NCBI RefSeq assembly: GCF_037969725.1
Contig: NZ_CP150203.1
Span: 4,914,001 to 4,978,000, forward strand
DNA length: 64,000 nucleotides
Direction: 5' to 3'
Source of the DNA: Paenibacillus sp. FSL W8-0426
Lineage (GTDB): Bacteria > Bacillota > Bacilli > Paenibacillales > Paenibacillaceae
The notes beneath the pieces were generated by a model. It searched no databases. It was not told the DNA's origin and saw only the letters and a program-made list of their open reading frames with translations. The position numbers were made by a program, and so were the translations under genes. Below are positions 1-8,472 of this stretch, one piece after another (positions within the stretch are counted from its first letter, which is position 1; each line of letters begins with the position of its first letter).

Positions 1-2566
1 GCCAATGCTCCATGGCCTGCTCCAGCTGCTGGGCCGCGGACTCGGCAGCTTGACGAGCCAAGGCGTCGTTTTTGACAGACTCTTGCTTCAAGGCATCCGC
101 TTCCTTATAACGCCGGGAAGCCTCTTCGGCAGCCTGTCGCAGCTCGCTTAACCGCGCCTGGGCCGCCGCGATCAGTTCCTCGACGCGCTGTTCACCGACC
201 CATTTGCGCAAACGTTCTTCTTTCTCGGCGAGCTGTTTGGTGTTGCCTTGCCATTCCGTCCGCCACTGGATCAACCGTTTGTCCAGCTCGACCAGCTGCT
301 GATGGAGCGTCTGGATCAGCCGCTCCTTCTCTTCAAGGAACGTGACGCTTTTGCTAAGTCGTTCCTTGATGTCTTCGGAGCGTGCATCGCGCTCCTGCAT
401 CGCCTGCACCATGGCTTCAGCCTGCTCCGGGGCGATGCCCGGCAGTTCCGAGGCCCAGCGGGCTTGCAGCGCAGCCGCTGCGGCCTCGCTTTCGGCCAGC
501 CGGCGCTCCGCCTGCGCGAGCGCGGCACGGCCGGCCTCTTGCGCAGCAGCGGCCTCGGCGCGCCGCTGCTGCGCCTCCGCCGCCGCCTGCGCAAGCGCGG
601 CGGCTTCGCCCTGCAGCGGCGCGGCGGCGTCAGCCAGCGCCTGCGCGGCCTGGCGCAGCGCGGCGGCACGCGCCGCGAGCTCCGCCGGAGAGCCTGCGTG
701 CGCGGGCTCCCCGGCGGGCTCTTGCGCCGCTGCCGCAGGCGCGGCTTCGGCGGCGGCTGGGCCGGCCGCCGCGCCGAGCTGCGCCAGCAGGCTGCGACGC
801 TCGTGCAGCTGCTGGCGCAGCCCAAAGCGCAGCTCCTGCAGCTCCGCCTGCAGGCTGCGCAGCAGTTCGAGGTCCGCATCGCCTGCGTGCGGACCTTCTT
901 CCGGCGGCGGCGCCGGGAGCGGGTGGTGCGCGGACCCGCACACCGGGCAAGGCTCGCCGTCGCGCAGCTCTGCCCGCAGGGCAGCGGAAAGGCGGTGCAG
1001 CTCCTGCTCACGCAACGCGCCCTGCAATTGTTCCTCCGCCCGGGTCAGCAAGCGCTGCTCAAGGCCGATATCCTGCTCGCAGGCGGCCAAGGCTTCTACG
1101 TTTGCAATGGTTTGTGCAACCAGCAGCTCTTTTTGCCTAGCCTGGCGTTCTTCCTGCAAGCTCACCGTTTTCTGCTTGGCATCCGCTTGCTCCAAGGCAA
1201 GCTTGCCCGCATCCGCCTCGGCTTGATGGCTACGACGCTGTTCGTTGATCGCCTCCAGGCGATGGCGCAGCTCCAGCGCAATCTGCAGCTGCCTGCGTTC
1301 GTCAGCTTTCACCTCGCTGACCTTCAAGTCCTCCTGCAGCTCTTCCCGCCGCTTGCGCCCGCGCTGCTGCAGTTCCCGTTCCTTGTCCAACTGCTGGGAA
1401 AGGGCAGACTGTTCCGCTTCCCCTTGCTCCAAAAGCCGGGACAAGCGCTGCGTGTCGCTTTGCAAGCCGTCCCGCTCTTTTTGCAGTTCTTTGGCCTGTT
1501 CCAATTGTTCCAGACGCAATACGAGCCGCGGTTCTTCCTCAGCCAGTAGGGCACGGGTCTGATCCGCACGGCTCGCCGCCTGCGCGGACAACTGCTCATG
1601 CATCGCCGCCTGTTTGCTCGCCGTCTCGGCCGCCTGCTGCCGCAGCTTGCTTGCGCTGTCGGCATCCCGCATCGCCTGCAATGCAGGCAGGATGGCCTCT
1701 GCAGCAGCCGCCAGTTTCAGCCGTTGTTCCTCCGCCTCGATCAACGGTTCCTGTGCCTTCAAGTTTTGCTGCTCTGCCTGACGTGCCTGGCGTTCAAGGC
1801 CAAGTTCACGCACTTTGCCAAGCCGCTCCGCGGCCTGCATCGATTCTTCCAACGCTTTGCGGGAAGCCTCCGCTTGCTTCGTCGCGGCCTGAACGGCTTG
1901 CCCGGCTTCCTCCAACGTCTCGCGGCTTGCATTCCCCAGCCCCTGCTGCTCAGCGGCAATGGCCTGATGCTGCACGTCGTTGTCCTTCACTCTGCGGCTA
2001 AGCTTGATGGCAAGCTGATCCCCGTATTTCTCCAGATGGAACAGCCGCTGCAGCATTTGGCGCCGCTCGCTGCCTTTCAGGGACAGAAATTCGGCGAATT
2101 TGCCCTGCGGCAGCACGACGGCGCGAGTGAAATCATCCATCTTCAGCCCGATGACATCCTCTACGCAACGATTTACGTCGGACACCTTGTCGGCAATCAC
2201 GTCCGGCTCGGCATCTTCGAGCACTTCTATAAAACGGCTCTTCGTATTGCTCACGGTGACTTCGCCCGTCCGTTTAAACGTACGGTCCACGCGGAACCTG
2301 CGCGGTCCGTGGGCCGCAGCCAGCTCGAACTCGAACGAAACCGACAACGAATCTTCCGCATGGTTCATAATGCCCTGGGTGCCGCCTACGGCGCGTTCCA
2401 CCTTGCCGTACATGGCCAGAGTAATCGCATCCAGCAAGGAGGACTTGCCGCTCCCGGTCGGTCCGAATATGCCGAACAGTCCCGTCTCCGTCAGCACCGT
2501 GAAATCGATCTCCTGCGGCTCTCGGTAGCTCTGCAGACCCGCCACTTTCAACCAAATCGGTTTCAT
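1..2566 (-). CDS. sbcC: Exonuclease SbcCD subunit C (SMC-like ATPase), 3' end cut by window edge
   Basis: SbcC is the ATPase partner of SbcD in the SbcCD (Mre11-Rad50-like) nuclease that opens DNA hairpins and processes breaks. About 855 residues are visible and the C-terminal ATPase half (Walker B, signature motif) lies off the left edge. The start MKPIWLKVAGLQSYREP carries the typical N-terminal strand, followed by Walker A GPTGSGKSS near residue 35. Long coiled coils surround a zinc hook CPVC at residues 540-543 (bases 938-949). After the hook the coil becomes extremely alanine-rich (about bases 440-800) and very GC-rich. The ATG overlaps the sbcD stop as ATGA, so the two are translationally coupled. 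The reading frame stays open from the start codon to the window edge. Confidence 0.95.
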   Translation of the reverse strand, partial: MKPIWLKVAGLQSYREPQEIDFTVLTETGLFGIFGPTGSGKSSLLDAITLAMYGKVERAVGGTQGIMNHAEDSLSVSFEFELAAAHGPRRFRVDRTFKRTGEVTVSNTKSRFIEVLEDAEPDVIADKVSDVNRCVEDVIGLKMDDFTRAVVLPQGKFAEFLSLKGSERRQMLQRLFHLEKYGDQLAIKLSRRVKDNDVQHQAIAAEQQGLGNASRETLEEAGQAVQAATKQAEASRKALEESMQAAERLGKVRELGLERQARQAEQQNLKAQEPLIEAEEQRLKLAAAAEAILPALQAMRDADSASKLRQQAAETASKQAAMHEQLSAQAASRADQTRALLAEEEPRLVLRLEQLEQAKELQKERDGLQSDTQRLSRLLEQGEAEQSALSQQLDKERELQQRGRKRREELQEDLKVSEVKADERRQLQIALELRHRLEAINEQRRSHQAEADAGKLALEQADAKQKTVSLQEERQARQKELLVAQTIANVEALAACEQDIGLEQRLLTRAEEQLQGALREQELHRLSAALRAELRDGEPCPVCGSAHHPLPAPPPEEGPHAGDADLELLRSLQAELQELRFGLRQQLHERRSLLAQLGAAAGPAAAEAAPAAAAQEPAGEPAHAGSPAELAARAAALRQAAQALADAAAPLQGEAAALAQAAAEAQQRRAEAAAAQEAGRAALAQAERRLAESEAAAAALQARWASELPGIAPEQAEAMVQAMQERDARSEDIKERLSKSVTFLEEKERLIQTLHQQLVELDKRLIQWRTEWQGNTKQLAEKEERLRKWVGEQRVEELIAAAQARLSELRQAAEEASRRYKEADALKQESVKNDALARQAAESAAQQLEQAMEHW

Positions 2567-3747
2567 CTTGCTTCGACCTCCTCACGAACGCCGGGCTCGT
2601 CCTCGTCCACGAGCTCCAAAAACAGCTGGACCAGCCGGTCCTCAGGCTGCGCCCCTCCGGTCTGCCGCTGGTAAAACTTGCGGAACAGCTCATGCACAGG
2701 CAATTCCGCGCGCTGCTCCAGCAAGCCCGCCGCCTCCATCTCCGGATATACCGGACGAATGTGAATGATGCCGTCATGCGCCCGCCGCAGCGTCTGGATC
2801 TCTTTGAGCGACATCGCGTCGTCCAGCCATACTTCCAGATCCACGAAAGCCTGCGCATCCCTGCCCTCGTCCAGCCAGCGCTGAATTTCGGCCAACCCGC
2901 CGCGCGCTTTCCAGCGCACCAGCGGCCGTCCGCAGGACAGCAGCACTTCTTCAACTTGAGCAGGTTGTCCTGGTACGACGTCCACCATAGTGACCGACTT
3001 GCTCTGTCCCGCCTCCGAAAAGCTATATGCAAGCGGTGACCCGCTATAACGAATGATCCCGTCACCTTTCACTGCCTGGGCCCGGTGAAGATGGCCCAGC
3101 GCTGTATATTGCGCGCCAACAGCCAATGCGGACGGGTCTACGGTGTATGCACCCCCCACCTGAATCGGACGCTCCGAATCTGTCTCCACGCCGCCGAGCA
3201 CGTAAATATGGCTCATCGCCAGATTGACCGTATCCGGGCGGAAAGAAGCTGCAAGCCGCTGCATCAGCATGCCGACGCGGCGGCTGTATGCCTGGCGAAG
3301 CACGCGTTCATCGCTATCCGCGCTGAGCAATTCATTCAGTCGTGATTCGGAAGGATAAGGCAGCGCCGCAATATGCGCCGTCTCTCCGGTCCGCTTGGCA
3401 TGGATGGTTACCGTCTCGGCGGTCGGCGTTCCGATCAACGTAATCCCATGCCTGTTCACCAGCGGCGTGACCGACGATACCCGCTCAGGCTGATCGTGAT
3501 TGCCTGCAATGACGATCAGCGGCCTGCCCTTTTCCGTCAGTCTGGCCGCAGCCTCATAGAACAGCTGTTCCGCAGCCGCCGGCGGATTGACGGAGTCGTA
3601 CACGTCCCCTGCCATCAGCACCGCATCGGCCTGTTGCTCGTCGGCTAACCTGACGAGCTCGTCCACAAAATCCTCCTGCTCCCGAAGTCGGCTCCGACCC
3701 TCCAGCGTTTTTCCGAAATGCCAATCTCCCGTGTGCAACATACGCAT
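2563..3747 (-). CDS. sbcD: Exonuclease SbcCD subunit D (Mre11-like nuclease)
   Basis: This 394-residue calcineurin-like phosphoesterase is the nuclease subunit of SbcCD. The metal-binding motifs are visible in order: GDWH near residue 7, AGDVYD, AGNHDQ, and GHLH later in the domain; a C-terminal SbcD domain follows. The open frame extends upstream to 3810, but I place the start at 3747 because the family begins MRMLHTGDWH and a GGAGAGGGG Shine-Dalgarno lies just before it. It overlaps sbcC by four bases. A gap of about 220 bases separates it from addA, so it may be the third gene of an addB-addA-sbcD-sbcC repair operon or have its own promoter. A perfect 16-bp palindrome lies about 30 bases before the start. 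Confidence 0.95.
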   Translation of the reverse strand: MRMLHTGDWHFGKTLEGRSRLREQEDFVDELVRLADEQQADAVLMAGDVYDSVNPPAAAEQLFYEAAARLTEKGRPLIVIAGNHDQPERVSSVTPLVNRHGITLIGTPTAETVTIHAKRTGETAHIAALPYPSESRLNELLSADSDERVLRQAYSRRVGMLMQRLAASFRPDTVNLAMSHIYVLGGVETDSERPIQVGGAYTVDPSALAVGAQYTALGHLHRAQAVKGDGIIRYSGSPLAYSFSEAGQSKSVTMVDVVPGQPAQVEEVLLSCGRPLVRWKARGGLAEIQRWLDEGRDAQAFVDLEVWLDDAMSLKEIQTLRRAHDGIIHIRPVYPEMEAAGLLEQRAELPVHELFRKFYQRQTGGAQPEDRLVQLFLELVDEDEPGVREEVEAR

Positions 3748-3775
3748 CGCCCGTTCATCCCCTCTCCATGGAAAC

Positions 3776-3791
3776 CCTCGCGGCCGCGAGG
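3776..3791. repeat. Perfect 16-bp GC palindrome upstream of sbcD
   Basis: CCTCGCGGCCGCGAGG reads the same on both strands and lies 29-44 bases before the sbcD start codon, close to the ribosome binding site. It could be a protein-binding site, a small hairpin in the sbcD leader, or chance. No T tract follows, so it is not a terminator. Confidence 0.6.
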
Positions 3792-3969
3792 AGAAAAATG
3801 CTCTGTACAAACCTGCTTTCCCCGTACGCTACCCTCGTCCCGTCCACCCGGGTTTCCTTTGTGTTTCTGCATTCATCTATTGCTGAGCCCTCGTGATCAA
3901 GGCACTCATACAGGCAGCACTGCCTCTTTTATCTTTCGTGGACCGCCTCCCGCACTCGGCCGTGGTGGC

Positions 3970-6900
3970 CTATAAGCGAACGGCATGCCCGCCATCAAAG
4001 AAATACAACCATTTCCGCGAAACCTTCCGGCCCAATATATCTTCGATGGCCTGAGCATACAGGTTCAGTTGGAAGCTGTAATTCGCTACCAGCGCATCGA
4101 CGCCGCCCCGATGTTCAAGCACGCGGTCCGTCTTGTAATCGAGCAGAACCAACTCTCCGTCCACCTCATAAAGACAATCGATGATCCCCTGAACCAGCAC
4201 CGTTTCTTGTTCCAGAACCGCGCTCTGTTTCGCGTCAAAGTCCACCGTTCCCTCTCCGGCGTTTGCAGTACGATCGTTCACCCACCGCGCGGGCGTAAGA
4301 TTCGCCGGAAGCCCGTAAACAAACGGAATCTCCCGTTGAACACGATCGGCACGCAGCAGCTCGGAGCCGGGCTCCGTCTCGAAGAACGCCATAAGCTCCG
4401 CAGCTTCAACGACGTCCGCCTGCTGCTGGGTCAGCAATTGCCGCTGAACGAGATTGGCGACCGTTTGTTCCAGGACGGCAACGTCAATCACGGTACCATC
4501 AAACGGTACATGCTGCATCACCGTATGATACACCGTTCCTCGCTCAGCCCCTGTCAATTGCTTCTCTTCCATGAATTTCGGACGACGAAGATGAAGCTTG
4601 AACGAGGCATCTGCGGCATGGCCGCCTCCGTTATCGGCATTCCGGACCGGAACATTTCTGCGGATTTCATCGCTTTTCCTGCCATTGCGCAAATCCGGCG
4701 CCTGACCGGCGCCTTGTCGGGCGTGGACCGGTTTTCCGTCGCCCGCTTCTGCCGTCTCGTCACCCGATCCCGGGTTTTCCGTGTCCACTTGCCCTGCTTC
4801 TCCGTCAGGCTTGTATCGATTCCGCACAAACAGCTCCTCCATCACCTGCAGGGATTCGTCCCCAAGGGAGAAAAAACGGCTTTTCAGTTCGGATACGGAT
4901 GTGCTCGCAGCAACTCGCGTGGCTGCCTCATGAGCATAAGACCATGACAGCCGCCGATCCACTTCCTGCATCAGATTGCTGCTTGCCTGGTCGTCGATCT
5001 GCACTAATCCGTCTCGATCATCAGTTCGCTGCTCCGGCAGTTCCAACGCTTCCTCCGTTTCGATCCGATCATCCATGCGCAGTTTGGGCCGCAAAGATAC
5101 CGGTTGTTTCGCCGCCAAGGCAGACATCCGTTCCTCACGGATCAGCGACAACCCTTCCTGGTTCTCTTGCGCCGAACCAACCATGACCTCCTTGGATATG
5201 CGGTCAGCGTTTACTACCGCAATATTCCAGCGTGATTCATCATCGGTCAGGCATGCAGCGTAAGCATCGCTTCCACCCGCAAGCTGCCGCAGCAGGGTCG
5301 CATCCGGATGACGGACCAGCGAAGGTCCGATCCAGTCGAGATAACTTCTGCCGGCGGCGAGCAGGTAATCCGGGAGATTCAGTTCGGGACTGTCCTTGAC
5401 CTGTGCCCAGGCAGCCGCTTTTTTGGCCGCGTCTTTCACCGTGCCGACCAAAATCATTTTTTCCTTCGGCCGTGTCAGTGCCACATACAGCACGCGCATC
5501 TCCTCCGCGAGGAGTTCGAAACGGGCGCGGCGGCGAATGGCCAGATTGGCCAGCGTCGGATAGGTTACCCGATTGTCGCGATCCACGAACCGCGGGCCGA
5601 ATCCAAGCTCCTTGTGCATCAGAAACGGTGCGTTCAGGTCCTGCTGGTTGAACATTTTGGATATGCCTGCCACGAACACGACCGGAAACTCCAACCCTTT
5701 ACTTCGATGAATGGTCATGATGCGCACCGCGTTATCCTGCTCCCCGGACGCGCTCATCGCCCCCAAATCCCCGCCATTTTCCCGAAGTCTGGACACGTAT
5801 GTCAGGAAACGGAACAATCCGCGGTTCGCGGTCGCTTCTTCATATTGCCGTGCACGATCGTACAATGCCTTAAGATTGCTCTGTCTCTGCATGCCTCCGG
5901 GAAGGCCGCGCACCCAATCCAAATATCCCGTTTCGCGGTATATACGCCAGATCAATTCGCTCAAGCTTCCTTGACGCGCTTCCCGTCTCCACTGCTGCAG
6001 CTGGCGCAAAAAACGCGCCAGTTTTTGCCGCAACAAATCCGCTTCATCACTTTCATGCTGAACGAAATGCTCCTGATGTCCGTTGGATAGACCGGCATAG
6101 AACTGACCATCTGCATGACCCTCTGCTCCAACGAAGCTTTGATCGGGATCGTCGTTTTCCAAAACCGGTTCAGGCAGTTCAAGCTCCGCCGTCGCCGCGG
6201 TTTCCCCCAGCGCCTGTTCCAGCTCGCTCCATGCCTCGGACCATTCCACCTGAGTGGGGTCGTCTTTCCCTTTCCCCATCGAATCTGCTAAACGAATCGA
6301 AGGTTCCTCAAGACTACCAGCAGCCATTATCACTGCATCATAGAAGGATTGTCTCTGATCGCCAAGGCGTATGAGCGCAAGTTCCTCTTCATCCAGTCCC
6401 ACGATCGGGGAACGAAGCACCGAAGCAAGCGGGATGTCCTGACGCGGATTGTCCACGATCTGCAGCAAGGATAACATCACTTCGACCTCGGTCGCCTGAA
6501 AATAACCCTTGCTCTGTTCCCCGCCAGCCGGAATGCCCTGCTGCCTGAATTCTTCGATCATGAGCGGAGCCCACATCGCCGCGGAACGAAGCAGAATGAC
6601 GATATCGCCGTAACGCGCCGGGCGCATCGTTTTGAGCGCTTTGTCGTATACCTGCAGCGCAGGTTTGTCCCCGTCACCCAAAAGCTCGCGAATCCGTCCT
6701 GCGATCGCCCGTGCTTCCAATTGGGCCGTCTCCAGCTCTGCGCTCTCCAATTCCGCGAGCGGTTGGCCTTCTCCCGTCTCGCTTTCGGCATCCGCCCAAT
6801 CCGCGCCGTCGCCCTGGCGGTCGATCAGCAGCAGTTCAGGCGTGTAGGACGCCGTGCCCAGCGATTCTTCCGGAAAAGTCGCGCCATAGGCAAGCTGTGC

Positions 6901-8472
6901 TCGCTCGTCATACGCGATTTCGGCAACACTTTCGTTCATGATTTGGCGAAACAGCATGTTCACGGCATGCACGACTTCGGAACGGCTGCGGAAATTGCGC
7001 GCAAGGTCGATCCGTTTCCCTGCCCGAAGCGGCAGCGCTTGATCTTCCCTATCGCCCGCGTCCGTCCGATACTGTCGGTATTTGCTCAAGAACAATCCAG
7101 GCTCCGCAAGACGGAAACGATAGATGCTTTGCTTCACGTCCCCGACCATGAAGCGGTTCCCCGGGGCTTCCCTCGAAATCAACCGCACGATGTCTTCCTG
7201 CACCGTATTGGTATCCTGGTATTCGTCCAGCAGCACTTCATCAAAGCGCTCCCGGTATTCCATCGCAGCATCGGAAGGCAACGCCTGGTCCGGCGTGGAA
7301 TCCTCATGCCGCAAAATCTGCAAGCAGTAATGCTCCAAGTCGTTAAAATCGACCTGTCCGCGCTCCTGCTTTGCGCTGCGGTACAGCTCGGCGAACTCGC
7401 TGACCAGACGGGACAGCTCTTGCATGAGCGGAGCAGCCTGCTGCAGCTCCTGCCAAAAGGAAAATGCGCTTCTGCCGAACAGCGAAGCTTTCAGATCCGA
7501 GACCGCTTTTTTCGCAGCCTCGCGCAATTCCTTGACCTGCTCCTGCAAATCGGGATCGGTCTGGTCCTTCTTGCACGGTTTCAGCTTGCCGAAAGCCACC
7601 GTTTGAAAAGCCTCCGGCTGGCGCTCCCATGGCACGACCTGCACCGCGGACAACAACTCTTCGACCATGGCAAGGTCTGCTTTCAATGTATCGGCGTATG
7701 GGGCCGGTCCTCCCGGCTGCAGCGCAATCGCGATCCCCTGGCGCAGCAATCCGGCTGCCCCGCTCAATGTCAGTGCCGCATCTTGCAAAATGCTTCGCAC
7801 CCAAGGCGATTGTCCCAAAGCTTCCACGCTTTCGACCTGAAATGCGTCTGCCATCTGGGCAAGCCAATGCTCCGGCCAGGAATGGCTGCGCGAAAAATCG
7901 TACAGCCGCTGGACCAGCCTGTGCATCGCATCATCGCTGCGTTCGCCGCTGAACCAGTCGACCAGTTCGCGGAACGTGCTGCCTTCCCCCTCTTGGCCAT
8001 ACTTTTCTTCGAACAGCTGCTCGAGCAGCTCCTGACGCATCAGTTCCGCTTCGTTTTCGTTCAGGATGCGGAACGCTGGATTCAGCGGAATAAGCTGATA
8101 ATAACGGCGAATGACTTCCATGCAGAAGGAATGCAGCGTCGTGATCGACGCCCGCCCGAGCAGCGAAAGCTGCGTGCGCAGATGCTCTTCCTCCGGATTC
8201 TGTTCCAGCGCCTGTTCCAGCGCTTCCCGAATCCGCTGCTTCATTTCGGAAGCTGCCGCCTTCGTAAACGTGGCCACGAGCAGGCGATCCACGCTGAACC
8301 CCAGGGAAGGATCGGCAATTTTGCGAATGATGCGTTCCACCAGCACCGCCGTTTTCCCGGACCCGGCCGCAGCCGCCACCAGAATGTCTTCCCCGCTTTG
8401 CGAGATGGCGCTCCACTGGTCATCGCTCCAGAAACTTCCCTCCGGTTTGGGTATGCTATGCAACTTCGTCAT
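3970..8472 (-). CDS. addA: ATP-dependent helicase/nuclease subunit A (AddA)
   Basis: AddA is the UvrD-type helicase and one nuclease of AddAB, the Gram-positive counterpart of RecBCD, which resects double-strand breaks to a Chi-like site. From the chosen start (MTKLHSIPKPEG), Walker A AAAGSGKT is at residues 34-41, the Walker B segment LLDEYQDTN follows, then helicase motifs HRSKGLEFPVVF and VALTRPKE. The RecB-type nuclease motif LLDYKTD (Asp1445, Lys1447) is near the C-terminus. The start at 8472 overlaps the addB stop as ATGA and has GGAGGGGAG before it; the upstream open frame to 8511 lies inside addB. At 1500 residues it is clearly longer than B. subtilis AddA (about 1230). The extra length sits in acidic or Gly/Asp-rich insertions around bases 6700-6830, 6040-6280 and 4590-4820. 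Confidence 0.96.
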   Translation of the reverse strand: MTKLHSIPKPEGSFWSDDQWSAISQSGEDILVAAAAGSGKTAVLVERIIRKIADPSLGFSVDRLLVATFTKAAASEMKQRIREALEQALEQNPEEEHLRTQLSLLGRASITTLHSFCMEVIRRYYQLIPLNPAFRILNENEAELMRQELLEQLFEEKYGQEGEGSTFRELVDWFSGERSDDAMHRLVQRLYDFSRSHSWPEHWLAQMADAFQVESVEALGQSPWVRSILQDAALTLSGAAGLLRQGIAIALQPGGPAPYADTLKADLAMVEELLSAVQVVPWERQPEAFQTVAFGKLKPCKKDQTDPDLQEQVKELREAAKKAVSDLKASLFGRSAFSFWQELQQAAPLMQELSRLVSEFAELYRSAKQERGQVDFNDLEHYCLQILRHEDSTPDQALPSDAAMEYRERFDEVLLDEYQDTNTVQEDIVRLISREAPGNRFMVGDVKQSIYRFRLAEPGLFLSKYRQYRTDAGDREDQALPLRAGKRIDLARNFRSRSEVVHAVNMLFRQIMNESVAEIAYDERAQLAYGATFPEESLGTASYTPELLLIDRQGDGADWADAESETGEGQPLAELESAELETAQLEARAIAGRIRELLGDGDKPALQVYDKALKTMRPARYGDIVILLRSAAMWAPLMIEEFRQQGIPAGGEQSKGYFQATEVEVMLSLLQIVDNPRQDIPLASVLRSPIVGLDEEELALIRLGDQRQSFYDAVIMAAGSLEEPSIRLADSMGKGKDDPTQVEWSEAWSELEQALGETAATAELELPEPVLENDDPDQSFVGAEGHADGQFYAGLSNGHQEHFVQHESDEADLLRQKLARFLRQLQQWRREARQGSLSELIWRIYRETGYLDWVRGLPGGMQRQSNLKALYDRARQYEEATANRGLFRFLTYVSRLRENGGDLGAMSASGEQDNAVRIMTIHRSKGLEFPVVFVAGISKMFNQQDLNAPFLMHKELGFGPRFVDRDNRVTYPTLANLAIRRRARFELLAEEMRVLYVALTRPKEKMILVGTVKDAAKKAAAWAQVKDSPELNLPDYLLAAGRSYLDWIGPSLVRHPDATLLRQLAGGSDAYAACLTDDESRWNIAVVNADRISKEVMVGSAQENQEGLSLIREERMSALAAKQPVSLRPKLRMDDRIETEEALELPEQRTDDRDGLVQIDDQASSNLMQEVDRRLSWSYAHEAATRVAASTSVSELKSRFFSLGDESLQVMEELFVRNRYKPDGEAGQVDTENPGSGDETAEAGDGKPVHARQGAGQAPDLRNGRKSDEIRRNVPVRNADNGGGHAADASFKLHLRRPKFMEEKQLTGAERGTVYHTVMQHVPFDGTVIDVAVLEQTVANLVQRQLLTQQQADVVEAAELMAFFETEPGSELLRADRVQREIPFVYGLPANLTPARWVNDRTANAGEGTVDFDAKQSAVLEQETVLVQGIIDCLYEVDGELVLLDYKTDRVLEHRGGVDALVANYSFQLNLYAQAIEDILGRKVSRKWLYFFDGGHAVRL

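Noticed and set aside
248..1549. Plus-strand open frame of 433 codons and several overlapping frames opposite sbcC
   Set aside because: They mirror the alanine- and GC-rich SbcC coil, where stop codons are rare in every frame; no ribosome site or domain, and the minus-strand SbcC frame carries Walker A and the zinc hook.
3912..3930. Terminator-like AGGCAG-CA-CTGCCT followed by CTTTTATC on the plus strand
   Set aside because: The short hairpin has its T-rich side on the plus strand, where there is no upstream gene; on the minus strand after addA it lacks a T tract.
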